DNA of 64,000 nucleotides. Origin: Nageia nagi. Lineage: Eukaryota > Pinophyta. The notes beneath the pieces are model-generated. The model was given only the letters and a program-made list of their open reading frames with translations. It searched no databases and was not told the DNA's origin. The position numbers were made by a program, and so were the translations under genes. Within the stretch, counting starts at the first letter, position 1. Each line of letters begins with the position of its first letter. This document shows, one piece after another, positions 23,430 to 34,592 of this stretch. Location of the stretch: assembly GCA_050084985.1 (NCBI GenBank), contig JBITNC010000001.1, positions 79,112,001 to 79,176,000 of the forward strand, in the 5' to 3' direction.

Positions 23430-23930
23430 TGTTGGAATGTATAATGCATTATTGTAAAGGTTCTTGTAATAATCCTCTTTGTAAATTCACTAATACTTAA
23501 AAGTACATTAGATACCTTAAGTATTTAAGTGAATATGATAATGTAACTTATTCTATAGTCCATGACATGAGCATGCCCCTTGGGTGAAAGGGAGTTGCAT
23601 GTCATGCCTTTGTACATTGGATAAAAGGGTGATCCAAAAAGGGATTTTGGCCTATAAATAGAAGGCTCCCTCTTTGTGATCACACACCAATTTGTGGAGT
23701 AAAGTTATGCTAGTAGATAGTGTTTAGGAGTTGAGTTTAGAAATATTGTAAGAGTTTTTATTTGTGAATTAAGAGAGATTTAGTTAGTGGATGCACTCAT
23801 AGTTGGAGGAACCACTTATATCTTGTGTTATCTTTGTGAGATTACTTTGTGAGTTTGTTGGATGTGATTTGTGAGCTTATATATGATCTTAGGAGTTTAG
23901 TGTTGTTTAGTTTATAGTGCAACTCCTTCA
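23430..23930 (+). repeat. 3' LTR of element A
   Basis: Begins TGTTGGAATG after the polypurine tract and ends CTCCTTCA (501 bp). TATA box at 23652-23660. It matches 6734-7235 along its whole length. Confidence 0.9.
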
Positions 23931-25740
23931 AAATATTATTTCAACCAAGATTGAATATTTTTTTGCCAAATTAGAAGAATTGAATAATGGAGCAAAGGTC
24001 CTAAATTATTGTCAATTATCAACATCTTGGTACTTTCCCAAGTGACAAAGTTCATTCTTGTTTTATTTCATAATATAAGGTATTTCATTCTATTATTTCA
24101 TTTCAATTTTAATTTTTAACATATGGAGAGGAGCTTTACCATCATCGAGGTTGGTCCTAATCCCTAAAAATCTAGAATAAATGCCCTTGAAAGCATTAAA
24201 TATTTTAGGTGTAATTTAGGGAGGAATTGACAAATTCATTCATGGGTTAGTTTATCATCAAATAGGTGCATTGCATCATATTACTCATTTTAATTTAATA
24301 TATGACCTAAATCTAAGTTTATGATGCTTCATATGTGTGAAATATTGACTATTCTAGTTCAATAATATTTATCATAAATCAATATACTTGTATATCATTT
24401 AGTCTTATTTTGAATTATCATTTATAAAATAATAATTATATTTATTTATAAAATAAATCATTTTTATTTATTTACAAATTTGGTGAGCCTATATATTTAT
24501 ATAGTTGTATATCATTTAGTCTTATTTTGAAGCTAATTTTTTTTATCTAAATTTTAAATTAAAAATAAAAAAATATCAACCTTCTATCACTATGTTATCT
24601 TGACTAACCAAATATATGGAGATCTTTCATCAAGCATTACGGAAAAGTACATCCACAAGGAGGAGATGCTCAAAAATATTGCATCGTATATTCTCATCAC
24701 TCCCTAGTGTGATGCAAACCTAAAAGAATTTTCTCCTTTCTCATCTCCTTTAATTCACACATCCAAAGGTGCAAACTTATACCATTTTGGAAGCTTCACA
24801 CATCTGTCATTGGATAATTCTTAGCTAAAGAGGTAATTTATAACCTCTTATAAGGTATATTTCATCTCCTTCACCTCTTAATCTTCTTTAGCATAATAAT
24901 TTCTTATTTCAAACTCTTAAATGAGTACATAGTAGGCACATCCATTTTGAGAAAGATAAATTTCTCTTGGATCTTGAGTTTTCAATGACTCAAGGAGGCT
25001 TCCCATGTGCGTATTACACCTACGATTTTTGTTAATTTGAATTTTATAGGTGATTTGATTTCAATATTACACTATAGTTAACATGATATGATTCATTTTC
25101 AAAACATATATAAATTGTTAGATTTCTCTTTGGTATAGATAAATTCCTTATTTCATATGAAGAGAAAGTTATATTATTATTTCTGGGAATCCGTAACTTA
25201 AAAAAATCTCTCATTTGGTGTAGATGGAAATTACAAATAGTTTAAGGGTTGTATTTCTAAATCTCTCAAAGGGATTTGGGAATTCATGTGATACATGTGA
25301 CAGAGTATTGTAGGAACTGTACCTTTATTGTTCCATCAAATGCAAGTAGAAAAGCATTTTGTAACACATATTTTCATTAAATTTTAAATTAAAATAAATT
25401 AAATTAAAGTACAAAAATTTTGAGAGAAGAAAATAAGGTGCAGAATTTTGGGGGTATAACTTTAAAAGGTGTTCTATTCATGTCCATATTATAGCATTAA
25501 GTTTTATGGGCATGCTATTTATAAATCCTTTGGCTTCATCTAGATGGCCATTATTATTTTACAGATCCTAGTAGAAGGAAAACCTTTGCCTTCATCATGA
25601 TAGGTTATTTTCCCTTTGTGTTCAATTTTAATTACTAAATATAAATAATGAATTATTATCTTGGAAATTTTGTATCTATAAGGTTATTTGGATTCTATTT
25701 TTTACTTATTTTGATGTGAATGTTCAACTTTTCAAGTTGA
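23931..25740. other. AT-rich non-coding stretch
   Basis: No domain, RNA gene or LTR pair was recognised. A phrase TATATCATTTAGTCTTATTT occurs twice (about 24393 and 24508), suggesting a local duplication of about 115 bp. Long AT runs with few CpG dinucleotides are consistent with old, decayed intergenic sequence. Confidence 0.4.
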
Positions 25741-25961
25741 TGTAACCCCAGTTGGGGGTGGGTGCAGCTAGTCCAAGTAAGAGTCAAAATAGCCAAAAAT
25801 AGACATAAAAATAGTTAATTGTTAGTGGAGGCTTAGAAATAAGATTGTTGGTAGGTTTTTCTAAAACCGTGTGCTCACACCATGCAGTATTACATGTAAT
25901 TTTACTTATTTAAAAGTATTAAGTTAATGAAAAAATGCTATGCAGATTTTCGGTTTCATCA
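25741..25961 (+). repeat. 5' LTR of element J
   Basis: Begins TGTAACCCCAG and ends TTTCATCA. Shares long exact runs with the right repeat, including AAGTAAGAGTCAAAATAGCC and CTCACACCATG. At 221 bp it is short for a plant LTR but usual for TRIM-type elements. Confidence 0.8.
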
Positions 25962-27622
25962 TTTAGTATCAGAGGGAGTTACCCTTTGGTAATCCTCCCT
26001 CTTCCTATCTAACTGATTCTAGCTATATTTTTTATTATTCCAATATGAGATTTGATATGTTAATGAGCATAGATATTTGTTTTGTCGAAATCCTATTATA
26101 TTTGAGGAAGATTTCAGCTGAATTTTCTAGCTTGTAGGGTTTGTTCATCTATGTAATTGATTTACCCTGAATGACTGTCATCGTCGTACCCCCAGCATGG
26201 GTTCGGGGGAAGCACCCCCATAATAAAAAAATAAATGTTTTTTTTAAGATTTTAGGTCTTTTGAATAATAATGGTGCCCCTTTGTTGGTTTGCATGGTGG
26301 CCCTTCCGTATGAGGAGGATTCTATGTTTTATCTAGTAGGATGTGTATTTGTGCAGTGCACCTGGACGAGTACGTTCTAACTCTGAAGCATGAATTTTTG
26401 TATGAAATGTTGTAAGTTGGTGATGAACCCATATTTTGCTTCGACTGCATTTTGAAGGAATTCATTGTTTACATCAAATTCATGAGGAGGAGGTGATTCC
26501 TGATGTGAGCAAGCTATTGGAGGATATAGGAAATGATAGAGCGAGGAAGTTGAGTAGCGGTGGTTGCTTCAATGTGGCGGCGTCATGGCGTTGAAGGGGT
26601 TAGAAGTGCAGGCTAACATGCAGATATGACTCCCCTATGCAGGAATGTGGAAGTTGACTTGGTCGCGCGTTCAAATCCCCACAATTCAACTCGAATTTAT
26701 CTCTGAATAAAATATTGCATACAATGATCCATGAATACATAGTTGAGAATCTAACAGTGAGTGGTGCATGAGAGTTAAGCGATGGACGGGCATGAAATGG
26801 CTAGCAATACAGTGTTGTTGGAAGAGTCAGGAAGTCTATTAGTGAATCAACCTGAGATATGGGATGGCAATAAATCACATGATAACTTTGAAGATGACCA
26901 ACTGGAGAAGAGGAGTACAACATCAGTTTGGGAGTCATAATTGGGGGATTGAAGTCGCAACCCATGTGGAGGAGGATTGGTTAGAAGAATCCACCAAGAA
27001 CATGGAGTCATTTATCAATGTGACATTGGGGGATGATAGGTCTCAAATTCGCATAGCAGTGGCATCGAAATTCTGAGATCCATCAGCTCGGGAAGTGACC
27101 ATATTGTATATATTGGACATATGGATGTAGAATGTGCAATTGATAATGTAAGACCAGTTTGGCATATCCGATCGAGAATGCAGGCCGAATGGTATTGAAG
27201 GCCTATGGAAGAGGGTAGTATGGACATTGTTTATGTGTGTGATTTTTGTTAGCATTTTTTTGTAATAAATTCTTGGCTGAAAGATATTGATAAATGATGA
27301 AGATCTTTGATCCATGACATTTGAGAAGTATCGGTACTTGATGTGTATAAGGTTTTGTGCAGCCTTAAAGAAGAGAAATGGGAAAGTTTAGATTATGTAG
27401 ATGGATGGGTTGTGGGAAAGTTTATGGTTTTGGTGTTATCCATAAACATTTGAAGACTATTGGTGTTTGGTGTGCAAGTACTTGAAGAAGACTTTGTGTA
27501 GACTTGGAGGAGACTTTAGATGATACAGGTGAATGGATCTTAAGAAGTTTACAAGTTCGGATGTTAGCCAAAAACACTCACATATTTACCTTGCATATTG
27601 CTCTCATTCTGAAAAGTCTTAA

Positions 27623-27730
27623 GGTTGAGTGTTTGCCATAAACACCATGGGTTGAGTGTTCACCATAAACACCAACGGTTGAGTGTTAGCCATAAACACC
27701 GAGGGTTGAGTGTTAACCATAAACACCGTA
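27623..27730 (+). repeat. 27-bp minisatellite, four units, each a small hairpin
   Basis: Units beginning GGTTGAGTGTT start at 27623, 27650, 27677 and 27704, an exact 27-bp period. In each, GTGTT pairs with AACAC across a seven-base spacer centred on CCAT, so each unit can fold as a hairpin in RNA or single-stranded DNA. Related single units occur upstream at about 27433 and 27557. Because 27 is a multiple of three, the array reads as a nine-residue peptide repeat (LSV-HKH), but there is no sign that it is translated. Confidence 0.9.
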
Positions 27731-27818
27731 TATTCATCTTACACATTGCTCTTAGTTATTCTCTTGAGGATTGGTTCTTGTTCATGGATGTTGTCACTTT
27801 TCAACCAGGAGAGAACGA

Positions 27819-28042
27819 TGTTACCTGAGTTAGGGGTAAGTGTAGTTAGTCCAAGTAAGAGTCAAAATAGCCAAAAATAGACATAAAAATAGTTAATTGT
27901 TAGTGAAGGTTTAGAAATAGGATTGTTGGTGGATTTTTCTAAAACTATGTGCTCACACCATGTGGTATTGCATGTAATTTGGCTTATTTAAAGGCATCAA
28001 GTTAATGGAAAAAGGTAGTGTGGATTTTTCGATTTTATTACA
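27819..28042 (+). repeat. 3' LTR of element J
   Basis: Begins TGTTACCTGAG and ends TTATTACA (224 bp), preceded by a polypurine tract. Its start differs from the left copy by C-to-T and G-to-A type changes. Confidence 0.8.
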
Positions 28043-29119
28043 AGTTTTAGTAAGAATTTATCTTGTATCCTTTATATCATTTTTCAAAATGTTGAGCATG
28101 TTCGGTTTTGAGAAAGGATTGAGCATGTTTAGTTCTTTAAAGGTTTATTATGTGAAGATGGAGCCAAGTAGTAAAACCTAATTAATTAACACATTAATAT
28201 GAAGGATAATGTATGGATAAACATGATAGATAACAAAAGGATAGTAAATTGTAACTATCAAAAATAAAAATAAAAATCTAAGATATACAAGGAGGGTTTT
28301 TATTACTAAACTATAGTTTGTGTATTTTTAAAATATGGTAGAGTTGAGAAAACATCATGTGGTAATTTGTAAAAATGTAGTATCAATTGTTTAATGTTTA
28401 TAGTTGATCTTCATAAATCAAGATATAAATTTTTCTCAATGTGTTTATTGTTTGCAACCTATAAAATAAAGATTGAGATTCGATGCTCATAGAAAGGGGA
28501 CATACTTTATTAGATGAAGTTTTCTTGATAGCAATAACACCTCATGAAGTCAAGAACATGATTGTAGATGTCTTGATGTTGGATAAAATCATATAGTATG
28601 GAATTGCAAAAAATCGAACGAAATGAAAAATCGTGAATCTAAAACATAAAGGATGAGTTGATCCCTAATAATGAAGTGTTAAACTTCTTTAAATAATCTT
28701 AACGTGCCTTCAACATAGATGACATTAATTAAAAAAAAAAAATCAAAACAATTTACTTAACTAATTGAAATATCATATTTTATCTTTAGAATTTTAAAAT
28801 TAAGCTAAATAAAAAAATAGTAACATTTGTGTGAGCTAACAAAGAGTATAATCACACTCATCAAAATTGTAGAACTAAAGGAATAAGGACATTCAAATCC
28901 TTCAGATGATATAATTTTAATTTACTAATTTATAGACAATCATCTCAATTTACCTTGAAATATTTATAATATATAATAAAATTGAAAATAATATAATAAT
29001 ATCCCAAATGGATAGAAGCGAGTATGTGTGCATTCTTCACATGAGTGAGATCTTATAATTATACGTATAAAGTGCATTTGCAAGTCCGAGCTAATTTCCC
29101 GTTTGTAGTCAAGACCAAC
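28043..29119. other. AT-rich non-coding stretch
   Basis: No gene or repeat family was recognised. An A-run lies at about 28731-28742. The last 100 bp (about 29010-29119) may belong to the body of a tRNA-derived SINE whose head is the tRNA-like sequence that follows, read on the minus strand. Confidence 0.4.
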
Positions 29120-29190
29120 GCCTCCACGCAGGATCGAACTACGGACCTTTAGTTTACAAAACTGACGCCCTAGTACTGAGATATAGAGGC
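29120..29190 (-). tRNA. tRNA-Thr(UGU)-like sequence, probably a pseudogene or SINE head
   Basis: The 71-nt minus-strand sequence folds as a cloverleaf. The acceptor stem is GCCTCTA/TGGAGGC (all seven pair, one G-T and one A-T). The anticodon arm is TCAGT-TTTGTAA-ACTAA with anticodon TGT and one C-A mismatch. The T arm is CGTAG-TTCGATC-CTGCG, all pairing. The D arm is degraded (TCTCAGTACTAGGGC against the usual GCTCAGTGGTAGAGC), which spoils the A box, while the B box (AGTTCGATCC) is good. No T-run terminator follows closely on the minus strand. A true gene is unlikely; a pseudogene or the head of a SINE fits better. Confidence 0.6.
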
Positions 29191-30323
29191 GAGATAGATC
29201 ATTCGGTCTAAATTTTATATTTTAATAACAATATAATAATTTTTTAATAATAACGTAATAATTTTTTCATTTCAATTCCATAATTTATTTAATTTGTATT
29301 GTTTGACATGTATTTATATTAAACATTTTTATATATTTTGTTTTGCACGGTTTAATAGGAATTTATATTTACTTATATCATATAATTTTAACATTTGTGT
29401 TGCTTTTTGTTTATGTATACGAGGTAGGAAATTTAAGTATTATTTACAGTTATATAAAATAAATATTAAAAAGAAAATCATTTTAAAGGTAAAGATAAAA
29501 AGGTAAATTATTTAACATCTACTACAGACCAACTGATCTATGGGACGGACAGTTTGTAGTAGGCTATTACATAGCATGTATGTCTCGTATTAGGAATGGA
29601 ACACGGGACATAAGTCAAAGCAAGGTCAACACATGACCAACTCAACCAACAATTAATTTGAAATATTTACATTTTTAGAAAATGGTTTGTTTGAAGAATT
29701 TTGTTTGGTATAATTGAAAAAAATATATTCATTTATCAAATAATATTAAATATTCTTGATATTGTTATATTAGTTTTACATGTATTTGATATATTTTTTA
29801 TTTGATTGCATGTTATACTTTGTATTTCATGATTGTTTATTGATTACGAATTGTATATCGTTGATCTTCCATACACTAAAAAATAATATACATACCTTAT
29901 CAGCATAAAAATCACATTCTTTTATCTCTTGATATGATATGATATAATATCTTTAAACATCCACTAGACCCAATGGTCTATAGGACATACTAGAATTTGT
30001 CTAAAGATAAAAAGATAACTTAGAGATATCTTCAATTAATCATGTTTTTATTGATACCCTATAAGGAGGGCAAAGTTATGTATGATCTATACTGAAAAGG
30101 ACAAAGTGAAGTGAACAATATTTTAGGCGTACATTGTATTGCAATAAACTAAGTGGGCTCATAATAATATTTTAGAATTAAATATTGTAATCATTAGAAT
30201 GTGAAAAAAATAATTAGGTTTATTTATCATTGTTAGAGCTAAATGTCCAACCTCTATATTGCTTATTTATTGCAAACTTACTATAATACATATTTATTAG
30301 TATTTTGATCATTTATTATATTA
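29191..30323. other. Non-coding stretch with a diverged repeat pair
   Basis: A 45-50 bp phrase (TTTAACATCTACTA, then AGACC, then GATCTATGGGACGGAC) at about 29510-29555 recurs in diverged form at about 29950-29997 (TTTAAACATCCACTAGACCC then GGTCTATAGGACATAC). Nothing else is recognised. Confidence 0.4.
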
Positions 30324-30334
30324 ATAATAATTTT

Positions 30335-30431
30335 TTTTTTTTGGATGAAAAGACTTTATATTAAATAAAATGCTTTATCATGTAAAAGGGGCGGGTGGGA
30401 TTGAGCACACCCCGATCGTCACACTAGCTTG
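30335..30431 (-). mobile_element. Severely 5'-truncated LINE, 97-bp 3' end
   Basis: On the minus strand this ends in ATAAAGTCTTTTCATCC and a poly(A) of about eight or more (the T-run at 30331-30342). It is flanked by an 11-bp direct repeat, ATAATAATTTT, at 30324-30334 and 30432-30442, the target duplication expected of target-primed reverse transcription. The same style of 3' end (TATAAA, TTTTCATC, poly(A)) closes the longer LINE at 58561-60588. Confidence 0.7.
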
Positions 30432-30442
30432 ATAATAATTTT

Positions 30443-32226
30443 AGTTATAGTTAGTTTTAGAACCCCACGGTTAGTGTTAAATTCAATATTATTACAATTT
30501 ATTTTTGAGTGGATTCAAGTTTTTGTAACTTTTCATAAAACTTAAAGTTATTATCTATGTATTTTTTATTTATATATATCTTAAAATTCTATGTGTTTGC
30601 TATGTCTTTATATTTTTTTATTTTTTTATCAAATTAATAAAATAATCTCCATGATGTCGATAATTTGTCATCTTTTGTATATGAACAAATTATTGATCTC
30701 TTCAAGTAAAAAATTGATATTATTCATGAGTTTCTTTCTCAAAATTAAGGATTTAACAATCAACTACACCTTAATACATCCAGTTTATCAAGATAAAATC
30801 TTGGCATCTTTATTCCTTTATCAAAATATTATAGCCTCCCATAATCACAAACTCAACCCTTATCCCAACTCTTTAAAATTCCTCAAATCAATAAAATGTC
30901 CTACTTTCTCAACTTTATGTATACCTCGATAATATAAATAGAAAATGTTAAGCATAGCTCACACAACTCCAATAACAAATATCATTTAAAAATCTAAAAT
31001 TAGTTACTTTGACTATAATTTTTTTTAACATCCCATTAGTTCCTAATATTATATACCTCCATATTCCTATAAAATTTAAGATGTCAAAATTTAAATTATT
31101 TTGAGGGAAGGATGATTCAATCCTACCTATGTCATTATTCATCCAGTCATATGTTACCTTTGTTCATGTGATGAAATCCTTCATGGTAAACTCTTTACTT
31201 AAAGCCTCGTAGAAAAATAACTACTTATTAGTTTTGCACCTTTTACAATCATCCTATCCTATACATGACTTATCCAAACCTTCATAAACCACTTTAATAT
31301 CAATATCATTAAAATATTAATATTGCTTCTAGTTTTCTTAAAAAATTTAAAGAACAAAATATAAATTGCCTTAAGGTCATACTCATTTTTTGTTAAACAA
31401 ATATTATTTACTTTAACAAAATATATTAGAGAAAAGCTAGAAAATTTTATATCCATTATTGAAGATGATATTGATGAGAAAGTGTTACTTGGAATCAAAA
31501 TTTTAAATTCTTCTTATACCACTAATATAAGAAATGTATGATGAATCTATAAAAGTAATATTTAAAAAATAATGTCAATCTTATAATAATTGAACAAACC
31601 TCTTAGGTTGATTTTTGAATCTACATAAGAAAATTTTGGACTTACTTATACCATATAAGATTATCAAAATTTAACTATCTCATAATTCAGCTGTTACCAA
31701 TGGATTTCATCTTTAGTGTAGGAAGAATGAGTACTATGACTATTGTTTAATAAAAGGCCATTTTAAAATAAAATTAAAAAAATATTAAAATAAAAATTAG
31801 AATATTATTAATGAAGAAAAACTCAAATTCAATCAATATCAATTAGTAAACACAATAAATATAAACAAATCAATATAGATATGGATTATGGGATGATAGA
31901 TAACTTTATTAGGATAATTACATATGGGCTACAATTAATTGCTACATTAAAGAAAAATCTAGATGTTAAATCAATCCAATCATAGTTATAAGGATTCTTC
32001 CTAACACTCAAAATCCCCTTACATTCCTAGCATAGTTATTTAAACATGTCATATTTTGGATCAAATCTTTGTTCTCAAAATAAAATATCACTAATGGAAT
32101 TAATCATAAAATCAAAAGATCATAAAGATGTCTTCTCCAATTTTAAGTTAACCACACAAACGAATATAGCTTTATGTCCAACCTTTTATAGAAAAAGTTG
32201 AATACCTTTAAGAAATTATAACTAAT
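30443..32226. other. Unassigned AT-rich stretch
   Basis: The minus strand holds two short open stretches (30948-31142 and 31259-31498) whose peptides I do not recognise. A decayed retroelement body is possible, but no diagnostic motif (DSG, YVDD, DDE, CCHC) was found. Confidence 0.3.
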
Positions 32227-32231
32227 ATATT

Positions 32232-33037
32232 TGTTGAATGTTTAAAATAACCCCTAGATGTATAGGTAAAAACTTAAATTAAATAGTCACATGTATGAAA
32301 GGAGAGTCATATTAATAATGCAATAAAGAATACAAAATAATATAAAATAATAATATGATATATAATAGTAAATAAATAGGAAATAATAATATACAAACTA
32401 TTGGATCAAGATTTGAGTAATACACTATTGAGAAAGGAATCAAGAGATATAAATGCATATCATGTTACTTGGATGACTAAATGCATATGTAGAAAAAGAC
32501 TTATCGATAGAAGTGAGATCTTAGGTTACAACCTTTAAAGTTGATTAAGATCTTAGATTAGTGTTGATACCAGGGATAATGTTTGTGTACTTTAGCATTT
32601 GCACTTACAAGATCATCTACACTAGGAATGCTATAAATTAGTGTGTGCATCCAAGATCCAACAATAGTATTATATAACAACAAGCCTATTCTAGCATATA
32701 ATTATGAAAGATCAAATGACAGATGTTTGAGTGATAAAAAGATCCCAATCTCCATAGGCAATGTTGATAAACACTTAAGTCATAAGTGGTACCAAATATC
32801 AAAATAATAACTTTGTTATATCTTTCCTATGTAATATAATCACCTTTATATATGAAAGAGAACCACCATAATACACACATACATAGATGTTAGGGTACCT
32901 TGCATAGTAATAGATAATATTATATGAAAAAGTACTTAGGAGGGATGAATATAAGAAAAATATTGTTATAATAAGATATAAGTAATATGATAATTAATTA
33001 AGAACACAAAAGGGGGGCTCTAAATTAAGTGTCAACA
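32232..33037 (-). repeat. 3' LTR of element E, with polypurine tract beside it
   Basis: 806 bp. On the minus strand it begins TGTTGACACTTAATTT and is preceded by the polypurine tract AAAGGGGCCAAC (+ coordinates 33038-33049), which confirms orientation. It ends in TTCAACA. Confidence 0.9.
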
Positions 33038-33560
33038 GTTGGCCCCTTTGCAAGTTTAATTCAAATGAAATGAAATTATGTGTACAAATAAAAGAAGGAT
33101 AGAGAAATAAAAGTATTTTCAAGATCTTAGCCAACCATCTAGATTAGGAAATTTGTGATGATATATTTTACTCCCTCTTTGTATTGATTATGGTAGGAAT
33201 GAATATGAAAATCTAGTGTGATCAACTACAAAGAACCTATGATGAGAGGATAGAAAATAACATCTCGAAAGAGAATACATGAATTCATCTTAAATAGATA
33301 CATCATTAAAAAGAGAAAATATGAAATTAATATAATATTATAGCATAACTTTCTACAAGGAAACATCATCATATCATCATAATAGGTGTATCATCATGAG
33401 GTATTATGCCTCATTCCTAGATTTCAATGCAAAAAATATCATCATGAAAATAATTAGCACTTCATTCATAGAGTCATCATTATGGAAGCAAACCTTATTT
33501 ATGAATTACTATGGTCATGGTAACATAATATACTCCATTCATAGACATAAAGAATAAAAG

Positions 33561-33910
33561 TGATGATTAATAACCTCAATCAATAAAGGGATAATTAAAT
33601 GGTGATGATTAATAACCTTAATAAAAAAGGGTACTCAAATAGTGATGATTGATAACCTCAATCAAAAAATGCTACTCAAATAGTGATTATTGATAACCTC
33701 GACCAATAAAGGGCTAAATGATAGTGATAATTTATAACCACGATCAACAAAGGGCTACTCAAACAATTACAAATTATGAATTACGAATTATTCATAAAGA
33801 ACATAATATGATCATGCAAAACATCATATAATTATGAATTGTGAATTATGAATTACGAATTATTATTTATGAATTATGATTTATGATTTTATGACTTATG
33901 AATTATGAAT
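33561..33910. repeat. 40-42 bp tandem repeat and ATGAATT-rich array in the 3' region of E
   Basis: Five units beginning TGATGATTAATAACCTC start at about 33561, 33603, 33643, 33683 and 33725. They are followed from 33765 to 33910 by a string of GAATTATGAATTACGAATTA-like heptamer repeats. Both lie between integrase and the 3' LTR of E, the region where Tat elements commonly carry long non-coding sequence. Confidence 0.75.
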
Positions 33911-34592
33911 TGTGAACATAGTAATATGATCATATAAAATATCACATGTAATGAGTCTAAGAGAATATGTAATCATACAATCATGCAATAGAATACAAGT
34001 ATAAAAAATAACAAAATAATTTATACACTTACCTATGAATATAGCATTAGCGCTTATGGTCATATGGACATTGGCCTTAATGTTGATGCATCGATATTTT
34101 GAGTTTCTATGTTTAACTTTTTTATGAGTTTATGATTGATGATAAGATAATATATTTTATGTTTTTTTACCAAACAAATAACATACCTCTATAGGATTTT
34201 TTTAAATGAGTTGGTTGACTTGGGTGAGCACTTTCTATTTATGCAAATTATGACTTAGCTAGACTTAGACAATTGATGAATGATATACCTTGGACCAAAG
34301 ACCTGAGAATATTTTGAAATAAAGAAAAATTATGTAGATTACCCAATGTTAGTATTGTCTTAGCAGAGGAGAAACATAGGTAAGAAAATTAAGATGCAAA
34401 CCTATGAATAGCCTTGAGATCAAACCTAAACAAAGAAAATGAAAACATGATCAATATAATTGAATAATAAAGCATAAAATGATTTTAACTACATGGAATT
34501 GGTTGAGAGCTTCATTTCTTTTCCTTCCATTATGGTTAACTTATAAGCTTCACCTTGATATCTTAATATGATGATATAGGGACCCATCCAAT

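Larger units (their letters stand above)
6734..23930 (+). mobile_element. Copia element A, carrying element B inside it
   Basis: Matching LTRs lie at 6734-7235 and 23430-23930. Internal order is primer site, long leader, gag (10159-11046), then a break at 11051 where B is inserted, then protease, integrase, RT and RNase H (19738-22676), a 3' module, polypurine tract and LTR. Without B and the duplicated 5 bp, A is about 8.5 kb, close to B's 8.7 kb. Flanking 5-mers (GAAGA and AAATA) do not match, so A's target duplication is lost or an end is misplaced. The LTRs look roughly 93% identical by eye, an estimate rather than an alignment. Confidence 0.9.
25741..28042 (+). mobile_element. Short-LTR non-autonomous retroelement J (TRIM/LARD-like)
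   Basis: Two similar direct repeats of about 220 bp (25741-25961 and 27819-28042) bracket 1.86 kb. After the left repeat lies TAGTATCAGAGG (25964-25975), matching the initiator tRNA-Met primer site TGGTATCAGAGC at 10 of 12 positions. Before the right repeat lies the purine-rich AGGAGAGAACGA. These fix a plus orientation and a copia-like priming mode. No gag or pol domain was found inside; ORFs at 26171-26380 and 26864-27076 have no recognisable motif. The flanks share only AGTT, so no sure target duplication is claimed. Confidence 0.75.

Noticed and set aside
26620-26705. Possible tRNA from a B-box-like GTTCAAATCC near 26672
   Set aside because: No acceptor or T stem pairs around it and no A box lies at the right distance; at most a fragment of a tRNA-derived sequence.
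27625-27828. 67-codon ORF with nine-residue LSV-HKH repeats
   Set aside because: The period of the 27-bp minisatellite keeps the frame open. It runs into the 3' LTR of element J and has no independent support.
33765-33910. Possible CRISPR-like or satellite array of ATGAATT repeats
   Set aside because: The units are contiguous heptamer-like words without unique spacers, in a plant retroelement; it is a simple-sequence array.
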